DNA of 64,000 nucleotides. Source: Capronia americana (Eukaryota; Ascomycota; Eurotiomycetes; Chaetothyriales; Herpotrichiellaceae). The notes beneath the pieces were generated by a model that was not told where the DNA came from, did no database searches, and saw only the letters and a program-made list of their open reading frames with translations. The position numbers were made by a program, and so were the translations under genes. Numbering within the stretch: the first letter of the stretch is position 1; every line of letters starts with the position of its first letter. Where the stretch lies: NCBI GenBank assembly GCA_016110215.1, contig JADWQD010000011.1, positions 1,583,207 to 1,647,206 of the forward strand, in the 5' to 3' direction. Below, in pieces: positions 52,281 to 63,015 of the stretch.

Positions 52281-53152
52281 ATTGAATCCTACTTTATCAG
52301 CATACGGCTATTCTAGCGAAAATGGCGGGGTTAGCCGGCCTATTCTTTGCGGGCATGCTAGAACCCTGGCAGCTTTTCTGGAGGGTTGCGTGATCGAAAT
52401 GGGGGCAGGGATGCTGTCTTCAGCTTGGTCAGCTTCCAGACTAAATGAATCCCGTCAAGGCCGATCCGCTTCTACACGTACGGACTTTAAGAGGGCAGGC
52501 GAAGAATCCCAATGTCTCGTCGATTGGTAGCATCGCAGAGCTACTGCTGTCTTGCACTCAACTTTTCGTAACGGAGGACAACGCCGACGAAATTGCTCCA
52601 TAAGGCGCCTGGGGCGTCTCAAATTCGGAATTTCCACCCTATCAAGAAATATGACCAGCGCAGAAGACCCGAGGACTACGGCATTGCGAGTCTTGGAAAG
52701 GGGAACAGACAACAAGAACAGGTCGGACATCTGCACGCCCACTCCGTTGAGCAGCAATGCAGGGGCTTTTTGATATGCCGTCCAGAAGAACCAATGGGTA
52801 CTGCGTCCTTTCCGAGATCTCGTCTCCCACAGGAATGTAGTGGTTGTCCTCGCAAACCTTCAACCTGAGTGACGGGGGTGCGGGCCTCTGCTTTGAGCGG
52901 TCTCCTTTCCGGATCTACTCATGCCAGCAAACACACAGTGGAAACGAGGCATGACAGCATTCCATATCCATATCTTCCCGGCACTATATCTTTGCGTTCC
53001 TCTGCTCACTGCCTTCTGAGGTCTCACTTTCCCAAGGATCTTCACACCTTACTCACCCTCCACCCCCTTCTCTCCAGGCCCTTACGCTCAGCGAAAATCC
53101 AAGATGTAAGAAACTAAAATATCTGTATACCAAGACTAACTTCCCACCTAGT
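52281..53152. other. Intergenic region
   Basis: No convincing gene; several unsupported short frames on both strands. Confidence 0.45.
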
Positions 53153-53527
53153 ATGGACTTGAATCTGACTGAAGAGACCCTTCAGTTTATACAACACGAA
53201 AGGACTCTTGATGGGGCACTACTCGGTAAAATGGGGAAGGAAGAGAAAGTGGAAATCATGGTCAACGTCCCATTCACGGGCAACTACATTACACCGTCGG
53301 GGATCAAAACGCTTCGGTTACTTAGACTGTGTTCCGACGATACCGATGACAGTGCCAAGGAAGTTTATATTGGGCTTTTTCACGGAATCCATACCTTCAC
53401 AGTGATGTCGCATGGTGTCTTCTCCGCACTGGACCCAGAAGGGCGTCGAGTATTCCCAGTGATGATTATCAGCAATACCGTTTGCGATGGGAGTACGGAC
53501 ACAATAGTATTCGAAGGTGGAGAATAA
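53153..53527 (+). CDS. Small hypothetical ORF, 124 residues
   Basis: Opens at an ATG directly after CACCTAGT, so it could be a terminal exon following an intron ending in TAG. The sequence MDLNLTEETLQFIQHERTLD and VEIMVNVPFTGNYITPSGI looks protein-like but matches no family I know. It may be a gene fragment; a further open stretch follows in another frame after the stop at 53527. Confidence 0.3.
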   Translation: MDLNLTEETLQFIQHERTLDGALLGKMGKEEKVEIMVNVPFTGNYITPSGIKTLRLLRLCSDDTDDSAKEVYIGLFHGIHTFTVMSHGVFSALDPEGRRVFPVMIISNTVCDGSTDTIVFEGGE

Positions 53528-53902
53528 CGGATGTTGAGGAGCGATGAGTACGCGTTGGCCTACGCCTCGCTTTTGGAGCTTGTCCAACCGGATGGCAGTG
53601 CCAGATGAATCGAGATTGAGTCAGACGGAACAAACTCTCTAGAAAAGGTTGTTGTTTCCTCGCGTAGCAAGTACTCGTATCCCAAAGGACAGCGCATCCC
53701 GTATTCCGCAGGAGACCAAGTGATGGTTCAGAAGGGGTACCTACAGGCGGGGGCTACAGCTGCCTTGCTGCGAGCTCCATTAGAGGTCCGGGAGCGTCAA
53801 ATCTATAAAGATTTTAGGTCTCCCCTTACCCTTTCTGCCTTCTTTCGTATTGTTCTGGAACCAGGGAACTGCCTTCACCGCTAAATCACTTCCTTCTTAC
53901 TT
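53528..53902. other. Intergenic region
   Basis: Contains the 3' ends of the flanking convergent open regions. Nothing else recognised. Confidence 0.4.
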
Positions 53903-55090
53903 TCACGTCAGCCATGGTAAGTGACAACCATATCTGCATCCGACTGGGACACATTTTGATCTGTCCAAGGAAAGGAAACTCGCCGTTTCTGAAACTCCCG
54001 TGTACCGACCGATGGAGCCTTTCTTGCCGGTATGCCACCAACCTGAATTGATACCATCAAGAAGTTCAAACCGTAAGAGGTCCTGGCCTGGATGAATTAT
54101 GGAGTCCCATTGTACTGTATGTGGTCCCTGATAGAGGGGTGGTCCGATATAATAAGGGATTGTACCCTCTGGAGGATCGTCAACTAATTGACGATAATAG
54201 TTCAAGCAATCTTCTCGCGATGGTTGTTCCATCGGGTGTGAAAATCCGGAAGCTCGAACATCGGGTCTGGAGATGACTTTACATTTACGGCGCCTGCGAC
54301 AGCTCGAGTAGCGGAGTATGTGATGACTCCAAGAAGGTCGTAGTCTGTTGGTGGTGGAACAATCAATTTCGCCAATTCAGCCCAGTCCACTGGTTCTAAA
54401 CCTTTAATTGAGATCAAGCCGGTGCAGGCATCATCCGCCATGAACTGGATGATATTTGGAACGAGTTTTTCTCCCATCTCGTCCACTGATAAGCTGAAGC
54501 GTGACCTTCTCCCGGATACGGTTTGGCCCGGGCGCAGTGGAATTGGGGTTGGAGGTACGCCAGTCTTAATAAAACTCTTGTAGGCAGGTCCGGTACAATT
54601 GGAGTCTCTAGATGACGACGGCCCCCTCGGACGATTAACCCGCCGCCCAGCACCTGACTCACTGCGCTGTAAAATGGGGGAGCCATCGGGGACTGTCTGT
54701 ACAGTGCCTTGTCTCTGCTGTGCAGAAGCTGGTTCACTATTAGGTATGCATTCTGTGGTGTTTGCAGATTGTTGATGTAGCCGCGCTCATCCATCTGGTG
54801 ATTGCTCTGAAGTTTGTGATGGAGCGTCTGGAGGGGCGTTTTGACGGTTATCTCCCGCAAAATAGACGTGACTGAGGCGTGAGTCAATCTCGAACTCCTT
54901 CCTGGCGTTTTGGAATGCTAAAGCTAGCTTGCTGAACTTGTCATCGATCATCGCTTCCCAGCTCGTTTGACGTTGTTGGCGTGATTTGCCCCTGGAACGT
55001 ACGCTGCGCGAAGACTGAGGAATTTTCATCAGAGTGCGGAGGTCATTGAGCCCCTTCTCCAGGGCGTTAAGTATCACCAAAAAATTCGAC
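53903..55090 (-). pseudogene. Unknown gene broken by a nonsense codon and a frameshift
   Basis: From an ATG at 55090 a frame reads MSNFLVILNALEKGLNDLRT and a charged helical N-terminus (MIDDKFSKLALAFQNARKEF), then stops at TGA after EQSPDG. The same frame reopens at once and continues through a Ser/Pro/Gln-rich linker (QTVPDGSPILQRSESGAG) into a second globular part (MGEKLVPNIIQFMADD, GLISIKGLEPVDWAELAKLI), ending at HREKIA. An overlapping frame 30 bases back carries the next protein-like block (REDCLNYYRQLVDDPPEG, LLRFELLDGINSGWW). The TGA would be CGA before a single C-to-T change. I recognise no family. An unidentified intron over the stop is the main alternative to a pseudogene. Confidence 0.4.
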
Positions 55091-55308
55091 ATTTTAGAAG
55101 AACACCAGACCAAAATATTGTAGTCTCAGCTTTAAATTCCTGTCAGGAATAGCTACAAGAGCTTACCAAGCCTGCCAAGAGGACGCCTACAACTCTCGCG
55201 CCTCTCGCATAAGAGTCTCACCCTCCTCTCATGCTTCGAGTCCTATTTGACCTAGAGGTCTAGGGATACCTGATACTATTGCAACCCCTATTATTACTCT
55301 CTCTGCCT

Positions 55309-56846
55309 ATGGCTATATGCCTGTCCCTAACAATTCCGCAACGCGTTTCAGCGAGAAAAGGTGAAAACCGAGAGATCATGGCGCACGGGCCACAATGGAA
55401 GTTACTTCCATTGTGGCCCGTGCGCCAGCCAAAGACAAGTCAGCAGAAGACCTGGGACGCATGCGAAACTCGCGCAAGGAATGATGAAGTGACAGGTTGC
55501 TCTTCGCTAAACCTTCCATACCCGGCACAGGATGCCCCGCGACAGCGGGATCTCAGCGATTCGGACATTGCTCGCGCAGCAAGACCAGTTGCAGATCCTT
55601 TTGCTATGCCGACGCTAAGCTCTGACCAACGACAACAGGAAACTAGCGTTTTTACCGCAGTCATCGAAGCATGCGAACCTCGACAGAATCACAAGCCGTA
55701 CAAGCAGGTCACCCTCATCCGACTCACCTACGAATATGCACGCTCAGAAGCGTCGAGAGACAACTTTCTGCGTTTCTTTTTCCAGCACACGCAGATCCCG
55801 ACCAACCCCACGCAGAGTGAATCGGCCACTCTTTCCGACTATGGACCACGATTGATTGCGTTTGCCGAGACGCTTATTGAGAACTTCTTTCTGCCTTGTA
55901 AGTGAATTCGGACGGTTTTTGAAATCGACGTCAGTTGACATACAATTCAGTGAGAGCCTCAACGAGGAAAACTCCTCAACCTTCACCTGCGGCCCTTACC
56001 GATCTCCCAAGCGCACAACTCCTCACCGGCACTACCCAACGGCTGGCCAATTTGAGAAGAGATTGTCTTATACGCGACCGTCACCGCTGTGTCATATCAC
56101 GCTCGTTCGATCGCGTCGAGGCAAGGAGGCGTGTCACCAAGGATGGGGCTCAGGCGGCACAAGACGATGAGGGAACTCTGTTGAGTGAGGAGGGTAATAC
56201 GTTTGCGACACTAGAGGTGGCACATATCATTCCTCACTCATTAATGACTCTCTCGAGCGGTGAAAATGATCTAGTATGTTCGGTGCCTCCTGTCTCGATA
56301 CTGAGCTTAGATCTCTGGAGTTGCTCTCAGTGCCAAGTTGTTGATCTGTTCCTCAGCTAACTTTTCATCCAGGACGAATCCAAAAAAATAGCCCTCGCAA
56401 TACTCAACATGTTCGATGACGGCGTTGTACATTTGATCGAAGGCAGTGATATCGATCGAACACGCAACGCGATTACGTTGAGCATGGAATTCCACCAATT
56501 GTTCGGCCGTTTTGAAGTCTATTTCGAACCACGAGGCCATCAGTCGCACACATACCGCATCGATTCAGTACAAGACGACTTCATGCGTCCTTCCATCCTT
56601 CCTATCCAGAGCCGTACCATTTTCATCACTGACACCCGAACGATTGATCCTCCTTCTCCACGATTTCTTGCTATTCACGCCGCTATTGCGGGTATACTCT
56701 ATTTGAGTGCTGCTGGTAGTCATATTGACAAGATTCTGTATGATCTTGACCAAGGGGCCGCCATGGTTGATGGATCTACAGAGATAGGATATCTCACTAC
56801 ACTGAGAATTGGGGGTTGGTGGGATGGGCGGATCGGCGCATATTGA
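55309..56846 (+). CDS. HNH_2-type endonuclease domain protein
   Basis: Three exons: 55309-55897, 55951-56273, 56373-56846; 461 residues from the ATG at 55309 (ATGs at 55378 or later are alternatives). Introns of 53 and 99 bases (GTAAGT...AATTCAG, GTATGT...CATCCAG) preserve frame and join FLP to LRASTRKTPQ and SGENDL to DESKKIA. The C-terminal half has the fungal HNH layout: RDCLIRDRHRCVISRSFDRV at about 230, LEVAHIIPHSLM at about 283 with the metal/catalytic His pair, and a following ILNMFDDGVVHLIEG with DIDRTRNAITLSMEFHQLFG, the segment that normally carries the last H/N. The family is widespread in ascomycetes, with no settled role; DNA cleavage is inferred. Exon 1 is only weakly conserved in pattern. 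A perfect palindrome lies in exon 1. Confidence 0.85.
55379..55427. repeat. Perfect 49-base palindrome (hairpin)
   Basis: TGGCGCACGGGCCACAATGG is followed, across a single central T at 55403, by its exact reverse complement, giving two 24-base arms. It overlaps the TG of the ATG at 55378-55380 within exon 1 of the HNH gene, encoding MAHGPQWKLLPLWPVRQ. As RNA it would form a very stable 24-bp stem. Confidence 0.95.
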
Positions 56847-56910
56847 CCGTTGACCATGACTAGTGTGTTGTGAGAAGCTCCTTGATCAGGCGAGCTGAAT
56901 TACCCTTTGT

Positions 56911-58184
56911 CTAACTGTTGAGTATCTGCTGTAGATTTCTGACCACCGCGTCTCCAAATTCTGCAGTTCCTGCTTGCCCACCAATATCTTTGGTTCGAAT
57001 ACCACTGTCCAAGGTTTGCTCTACGCTCTGTTCAATGGCTTTTGCCTCCTCCCCCCGACCCGCCGAGGAAAGTATCGTGTTGACAGGGTCGACGATACCT
57101 TGTCCAGCTATGTCTGGGGCGGAACCTATCACAATGGAGCAAGCTTACCGTGAATGGGCTCATAGATCCCTTTGTTCTTCTCTCCTGGTGTCGGTATACC
57201 ACATAAACTTGCACTAGGCAACAGCCCCAGACTCCCAGGAATGACACTGGCCTCATCAGAGATGATATCTCCAAACAAGTTGCTGGTCAAGATAATACCG
57301 TTCAGCGCCGTGGGTTTCTTGATCATCAGCATTGCTGCCGAGTCGATCAAATGGTGACCCATTGGGACCGTGGGGAATTCTTCCTCAAACACCTTGCTAA
57401 CCACCATCCTCCAAAGTCGACCTGTCGAGGCAAGCACATTCGCCTTGTCCAAGCTCCACACTGGTAAGGGCTGGTTGTGGTGCAAGGCCAGATAACCCGC
57501 CAGGCGTGCTACTTGTCCAATTTGTCCACGGTCGTAGTAGTCGACGTCTTGAGCCGAGCTCAGCTGCTCATCAAGCTCTTTTCGATCCGAGCCAAAATAC
57601 ATGCCGCCCACGAGCTCTCGCAGGATAGTGAAATCAGTTCCTCGACAGACGCTGGCTTTCAACGGGGAGAGGTCCACCAGCGACTGAGCTGCAAAGTTAC
57701 ACGGTCGAAGGTTGCCGAATGCATTCATCCCTTTTCTCAAGCTGAGAAGACCTTACTCTGGCCGAACGAGCCCGGTGCCCTATTTCTACCGGCTATATCA
57801 ATATGACTGATTCGTGATCCCACCACCGTGGGGGACTTACTGGTCCGCCAATGGCACCGAGAAGCACAGCATCCGCATTCTTCGCCGCCTCAAGCGCCAA
57901 TATGGTCAACGGTTCGCCTGTGGCATCGATCGAGCCCTTCGATTGAGAACTCAGCAGAAGATGTGAACCATTCAGTGATGAGCCTCACTCCTCCTAGAAG
58001 TTGAAAGTCGAAATCAAACTTGATCGGGTCCTTTGCAATTTCGAAAGTCTGCAGAACCTAGTACCGTCAGTATCATTACTTGTATTGCTAGGACAGACAT
58101 GGCTCTTGCCTTTAGTGCCTCGTTGATGGCCTCCGGTCCACAGTTGTCTCCGGAGAATACGATGATTCGGTATTGATTGCCCAT
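56911..58184 (-). pseudogene. 3-isopropylmalate-dehydrogenase-like gene, inactivated
   Basis: From the ATG at 58184: MGNQYRIIVFSGDNCGPEAI, intron 1 with a GC donor (GGCAAGAG), VLQTFEIAK, LLGG joined by a second intron (GTGAGG...TCGAAG) to SIDATGEPL, then ADAVLLGAIGGP, intron GTAAGT...GGTAG. The next exon should read KWGTGLVRPEQGLLSLRKGM but has TAG for the Trp and TAA for the Gln, both single transitions (TGG to TAG, CAA to TAA). The rest is intact: NLRPCNFAAQSLVD, NGIILTSNLFGDIISDEAS, IPGSLGLLPSASL, KGIYEPIHG. The last junction (HG to SAPDIAG) needs an intron of only 23 bases, well below the usual minimum, suggesting a deletion. The closing TAEFGDAVVRNLQQIL is normal. The family performs NAD-dependent beta-decarboxylation in leucine or tartrate metabolism; being clustered with other enzymes, it was probably not the housekeeping LEU2. 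Confidence 0.85.
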
Positions 58185-58847
58185 AACTAACACGGGCCTA
58201 GAGAACAGTCTTGCAGCTCGCGGACCTTGCCATTCTCCATGACTTGCATAGAACTTGTACCTGGTAATTGGACACCGATCTCAGCCTTTCGAAAGTCCAA
58301 CACCACACTTGGGCAGGCTTCCGAGGCTAGCCGCCCCTGAATTGTGTGGGGGACACCTTGGGGCCATGATTGCCCCAAATGGCCTCCCAAAATGACCAGA
58401 GGTCTCCATCTCAGAGTGGCATTCGGCTATCCTTGCTTTCGTGGGTTCCGGCATGTCGCAAATGATGAAGGGTGAATGGAGGATGGATAGAGAACATATG
58501 CATCGAGAGAGCCTCCATGTGGAGAATGTCGATCCATGGTGTGACACAGCAGAGCATCCCCTGCGACCGCTGAGACGCACCCAACTATCAGTGCTCTACC
58601 CCAAGGTCTTACCCGGCTTCAAGGCTCTTCGAAATTTCGTAACTATTCTGCCTTCCTCACTGCGTCTCTACACCGTTGACGCAGGAGTACTGGGGCATCC
58701 CGTAGCGGCTGTGCAAGAAAACAAAATCGGTGAACAGGAACAAGACCTGCGCTCTCTTGACTACAGGAGATAATGATTGTTCCATATGCTGAATTTTTTT
58801 CCCTTCGCCATCAAGGCTTGCCTAGATCCACCGTGGTTGTGTCACAG
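58185..58847. other. Intergenic region
   Basis: No gene. It lies between two minus-strand pseudogenes and presumably held the promoter of the dehydrogenase-like gene. Confidence 0.5.
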
Positions 58848-59775
58848 TCATAAGCTCTTTTCAAGATCGATAGCCTCTTGCATCCGTGCACTGAGAGATT
58901 TCGCTGTTGCGGTCGAAGGACGACCAAGAGGCGGCCGTGGAAGGCCTCCATAGCCGAAGAACTGCTCCAAGACGGACTTAATGCCCCCTCTCCCGGCCGC
59001 CGTATGTGGCCAGTCCCCCTCGGCCAGCAGAGCCTGCAGCTTCATGGCCTCATCCTTCCTTGAAGAGCGTGTACACTTTGCAGCAGGTCTTAGGGAAAAT
59101 GTTGTCTCCTCCCGCAATCACCCCTGACCCTCCTACCACCAAGGCTTGGAGAATAAAATCGGCCAGCCCGGCGACGGCCCAGTACGGATTTCCCTCACCC
59201 GCCTGACTCGGGGTCATGGTATCCATCTCGCGGGCGACTCGTGCCAGCTTACCTGTGTCACCACAGGTGAACTTGGTCCCGACGATGCCGGGATGGGCCT
59301 TGGATATGCGGATGAGCAAGTCCGAGCTCATCGTGATGCCAGCGGTGACGGCAGGGAAACTGTAGAGGACGATAGGCAGAGGCGACTCGGCGGCAACGCC
59401 CATGTAAAAGTTGTAAATCGTGTCTTCGGTCATAGCGGCTTTGTAATAACTCGGTGGGAGAACGAGGACGTGAGATCCCCCGGCCGCTGCGGCATCTTGA
59501 CAGAGGGCGATGGTCTCTCTGACGGATTGGCCCGATGCACCCACGACTACCGGCGCTTCATCGTGACCAGCTTCCGTCAATGCCTCTCTCGTCGCCGTGA
59601 CCACTTGTTTTCTGTCCTCGGTCCCCAGGTGTGCTGCCTCGCCATTCGAGCCCAGCGCAATGATTCCAGTCACCCCTGCATCTGCTAGGCGGGTAGTGTG
59701 CTTTTTAAGGGTCGGCACGTTAAGATCATACGACTCCGGATGGAAAAAGGTCAGCGTGGCAAAGTTGAGGAGCCA
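58848..59775 (-). pseudogene. Dihydrodipicolinate-synthase-like aldolase gene, frameshifted
   Basis: The central frame (59718-59053) is well preserved: RLADAGVTGIIALGSNGEAA with the phosphate/Schiff-base fold motif GSxGE, VVVGASGQSVRETIALCQDA, HVLVLPPSYYKAAM, LPIVLYSFPAVTAGITMSSD with the catalytic Y-S/N-x-P context, GIVGTKFTCGD carrying the Schiff-base lysine, and the Gly-rich VVGGSGVIAGGDNIFP. The start does not fit: from the ATG at 59775 (MAPQL) the frame runs to a stop, while ATLTFFHPESYDLN is in another frame. At the 3' end, after TLFKEG and a TGA, the remainder (EAMKLQALLAEGDW, IKSVLEQFFGYGG) is shifted. So there are probably two frameshifts. Fungal members include 2-keto-3-deoxy sugar and hydroxy-oxoglutarate aldolases and pathway lyases; the substrate is unknown. 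Confidence 0.8.
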
Positions 59776-60211
59776 TTGGAGTAGTAATTGCTAGTCTGAT
59801 GAGTGTCGTCTCGTATATATTCTCACTTGGTAAAAGTTTAGGAGCATGAACACTCGATATCACTTTGGAGACTTGTTTCCCCTTGATTGTACGCCGGTGT
59901 CGGAATTGTTGGTCCCGCTTTAGCACACACCCGTTGCGATAATAAGAGTATTCCGTCCAAGGACACAACGACACCCCACATCACCGCCGCATTTTAGCAG
60001 GGGTAAAGTTTGGTGCGTCCGTTCCCTGACTGACGGGATATATGCTGCATTAGAGAACACGAATAGTAAAACGGCTTTGTAGGAATCATGTACCGCAAGG
60101 GGAGGGAAAATAGTCAGGATTCAGAAGGAGCTGTAATCAATTGCTGTCTCGGATACTCACTTCCCGTAGGACAGCGAGGCTCATAGATAGTCAAGACAGG
60201 TTATCGCAAGG
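59776..60211. other. Divergent intergenic region of two cluster genes
   Basis: Separates the minus-strand aldolase-like and plus-strand SDR genes, so it is a candidate shared promoter. No operator was recognised. Confidence 0.45.
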
Positions 60212-61315
60212 ATGTCAATATTACCACAGGTCTCCGACACAGAGCTGGCTACGCTCAGAGGCCGAACCATCCTGGTGACAGGAGGTGCATCCGGTATTGG
60301 CCGTGCCCTCGTCGTCGTCGCACACTGTAAGCAAGACAGGAATCCAATCTTGACAAAATTACTGACAAGACTGGCCTTAGCTGCTGGTGCCAACGTCGGT
60401 ATCCTAGACGTGGACAAGCAAGCAGGCCAACTGCTCGCTGCCGAACTCGTTGAGTAAGTCGGACCCCATCATATGTATGGCAAGTCAAATGCACTAAAGA
60501 CCACCATAAGACGGGCGCTGTTCATCTACACCGACGTATCCAGCTGTGATTCTGTCCGTACCGCCTTGGAGACCGCCTACAACACCTTCGGGTCAATCGA
60601 CGTGGTCTATGCCAATGCCGGCAGTAATGCAAATGACACCCTACTCGATGACGAGTTCGACGACCAGGGCAGGTTGAAAGCACCGCTCTTCAAAATCCTC
60701 GACATCAACCTCGGTGGAGTTCTTCTCACCACAAAGGCGGCCGTTCATTTCTTCCAGAAGCAAGGAGGGCATCAAAAGTATCAGTTAGTGTTTACAGGCT
60801 CTACCGCGAGGTCAGTCAGCTATTTCCTTTCTTCTATACAAGATGTTGATCCTCAGTGTCGTTTCGGTCTTATCGACACGCCGCCTCTCTACATATACGG
60901 CGCTGGCAAGGCCGGTGTCTTGGGGCTCATGCGTGAACTGAGGCCAAGATTGCCTGCCCGAGGGATTAGTGTCAACATGATTGCACTGTGGATGACCCGT
61001 AGGTCCAAGTTTTGAGCCCCCTTTCGCCTTGCCCTGACTAACCCCTGGCGCAGTAACACCAATGCTGCCTGACTGGATCACAGAAATGTGGGGTGAACTG
61101 CCGGCCAATAACCCCGAAGGCGTGGCAAAGGCGCGCTCCTGATCTCCGCTGTGAGACTAGATATAAATGAACGGACGCTCTGGGTGGCTGGACACAATGC
61201 CATTGAAGTGGAAGGTGGCCTACGAAATACACGACCTCAATGGTTGGGGTACGCCCTCTCGAAGGCTCTTGAGGAAGGACAGAGGAGGATGGGAATCGAT
61301 CAGGTTCTCAAGTAA
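60212..61315 (+). pseudogene. Short-chain dehydrogenase/reductase gene, frameshifted near the end
   Basis: Exons 60212-60326, 60381-60453 and 60511 onward join cleanly (54- and 57-base introns). NAD(P) motif TILVTGGASGIGRAL at about 19-33, SAGANVGILDVDK, YTDVSS, NAG inside DVVYANAGSN, the S-Y-K triad region FTGSTA then PPLYIYGAGKAGVLGLMREL. A third intron (GTCAGC...CCTCAG, 42 bases) may apply near 60815-60856, and a fourth (GTAGGT...GGCGCAG) joins WMT to LTPMLPDWITEMWGELPANN. After EGVAKA two extra bases (CG in a GCGCG run) shift the frame to an early TGA; the intended end ALLISAVRLDINERTLWVAG and RPQWLGYALSKALEEGQRR runs to a TAA at 61313-61315. Cofactor and catalytic residues remain, so only about the last 60 residues are lost. 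Confidence 0.8.
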
Positions 61316-61588
61316 AATGCTCAATCACCTTTTCACTACTAGGGTAGGCTCGAGAACAAACCCTTGGACACAGGAACAACAGCAGAAGATTATCGAAGAA
61401 CGACAATACCTGGTCAGCGAGTTTCCGACTGGGAGTCAGACAATAACCCAAGGACAGATCAGCCACTGGATGCAGATAATGGTTTATCACATCATTCACC
61501 TGAAAAAGATGTATACCAGTAGCGAGACAGGCCGAATGCTTTCTCTCACTTAAGACACTCAGATAGAAGCTTGACAATTGGTTTTTTC
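61316..61588. other. Intergenic region between convergent cluster genes
   Basis: No gene recognised. Confidence 0.4.
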
Positions 61589-63015
61589 CTACATAGGCTC
61601 TACGAGCGGTTGCGAACCATTCCCCTTTGGTAGCGCGAAGTCATCCTCGGTGGTCTCATTCATCATCCTAGCTACCTTTAGACTAATAGACGGGTCAGTA
61701 TTTAGCGAATGGAAGAATTCATTCCGGGCTGCATCCACATCAGGGTGGAAGGAGTGGACTCTGAGCTTGAAGTCGATCGACTGAGCTTTGGTGAAGTTGA
61801 TCCACGTATCTCTTCGGACCCGCGCGTATCGTTCGAGCAAAGCATCGGCCGGCTCTTTATGCTGGAAGACGCGGATCAAACAATTTCCTAGAGCGGCCGA
61901 ATCAAGCAGTCCCGTGGTCAGGCCGAGGCCACCGATGGGGTTGTTCGACTAAGACAGAGGGTAAGCGTCATCTTCTAAAGAGGAGATTTAGACAACAGAC
62001 ACACATATATGTCCTGCGTCACCACAAAGCAAGATCTTGCCCACTCTCATGGTGGCGGCCACCCGCTGATGAGCCCAGTACGGGTTCGCGCTGATCAGCC
62101 CGTACTTCAAGGGCCTTGGACCAGGGAGCAACCTCTCATACTTCTCAGGGAGTTGCTTCGAAATCTCAGACTCCGGGATGTCGGTGCGCACACTAAAGGC
62201 AACACGCCAGGGGTCATCCCCAGGTCCCGTTCGTGCAATGACCGCCCAGTCCTCCTCATCCACGACCATATTGGCCGTGGTGAAGCCATATTTACCAAAG
62301 TCGTATTTGACATTGGACGCCACAAAGCGGAAGTCCAACCAGGTGAAACCCTCGAACGGAATGCACAAGGAGCGTCTCACAGCGCTACCGGCCCCATCCG
62401 CACCAACGAGGTAATCGCAACTAAAGAATTCTTCACCAACGGGTCCCATACAAGTGATCTTGACAGGGTCCGACCCTGGAGATACTTGCCGCGAGCCAAA
62501 TTAGCGACAGCCCCAGTGGATTCGAAATTTGGTTTCCTTTTGGCAATGCGACAGAATGATGTCGGCCAGAGAGTGCTGGCCGAGGTGGATGCCTGCAAAG
62601 TTGTACTTGACCTCGCCCTTGGGAACTGGTGCTATTCTCAGTTGAGCCAGGACGTCACCACCATTGGCGTGTGATTTTCGGAAAGTGACTCCCTCGGTGT
62701 TCTTGTGTCCTGCTTTGAGAACATCGTCGTACAGCCCGATCTTCTCGAATTGGTCGAGCACAAAAGGCATATAGCTATTTACCCGGTGTGAGCGCCCGAT
62801 ACTGGGTCATCGAACGCAATAACAGACGTACGTAATTGCACGAGGGCTTTGAGAGACCTGACGCTCTGCCTCGAGGACGAGAACGTCAATTCCTGCCTTT
62901 GCCAGTTTCAACGCTAAGAACAGTCCCACGGGCCAGCGCCGACGATGACCACCTGCGCATGTTCGATGGAGATTTCATCCGCCGGGGGGATCAGACCGGA
63001 CTTGGCTGCTGCCAT
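61589..63015 (-). pseudogene. FAD-dependent aromatic-type monooxygenase gene, inactivated
   Basis: From the ATG at 63015 the first frame reads EHAQVVIVGAGP and then breaks: one base is missing in the dinucleotide-binding loop, and GLFLALKLAKAGIDVLVLEA continues in the next frame. An intron (GTACGT...AATAG) then joins SPRAIT to YMPFVLDQFEKIGLYDD. After FRIHWGCR there is an in-frame TAA; the same frame resumes KITCMGPVGEEFFSCDYLVG and ADGAGSAVRRSLCIPF. GKILLCGDAGH (the GD motif) is followed by a splice site reading CATATATGTGT where CAT-GTATGT is expected, so the donor GT appears changed to AT; the next exon is SNNPIGGLGLTTG, ending at 61589. These lesions together leave no product. The family (PF01494) hydroxylates aromatic or polyketide rings with NAD(P)H. 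Confidence 0.85.

Noticed and set aside
57129..57740. Treating the 204-codon dehydrogenase frame as a functional gene
   Set aside because: It begins inside the conserved domain, immediately after two in-frame nonsense codons, and lacks the N-terminal nucleotide-binding part.
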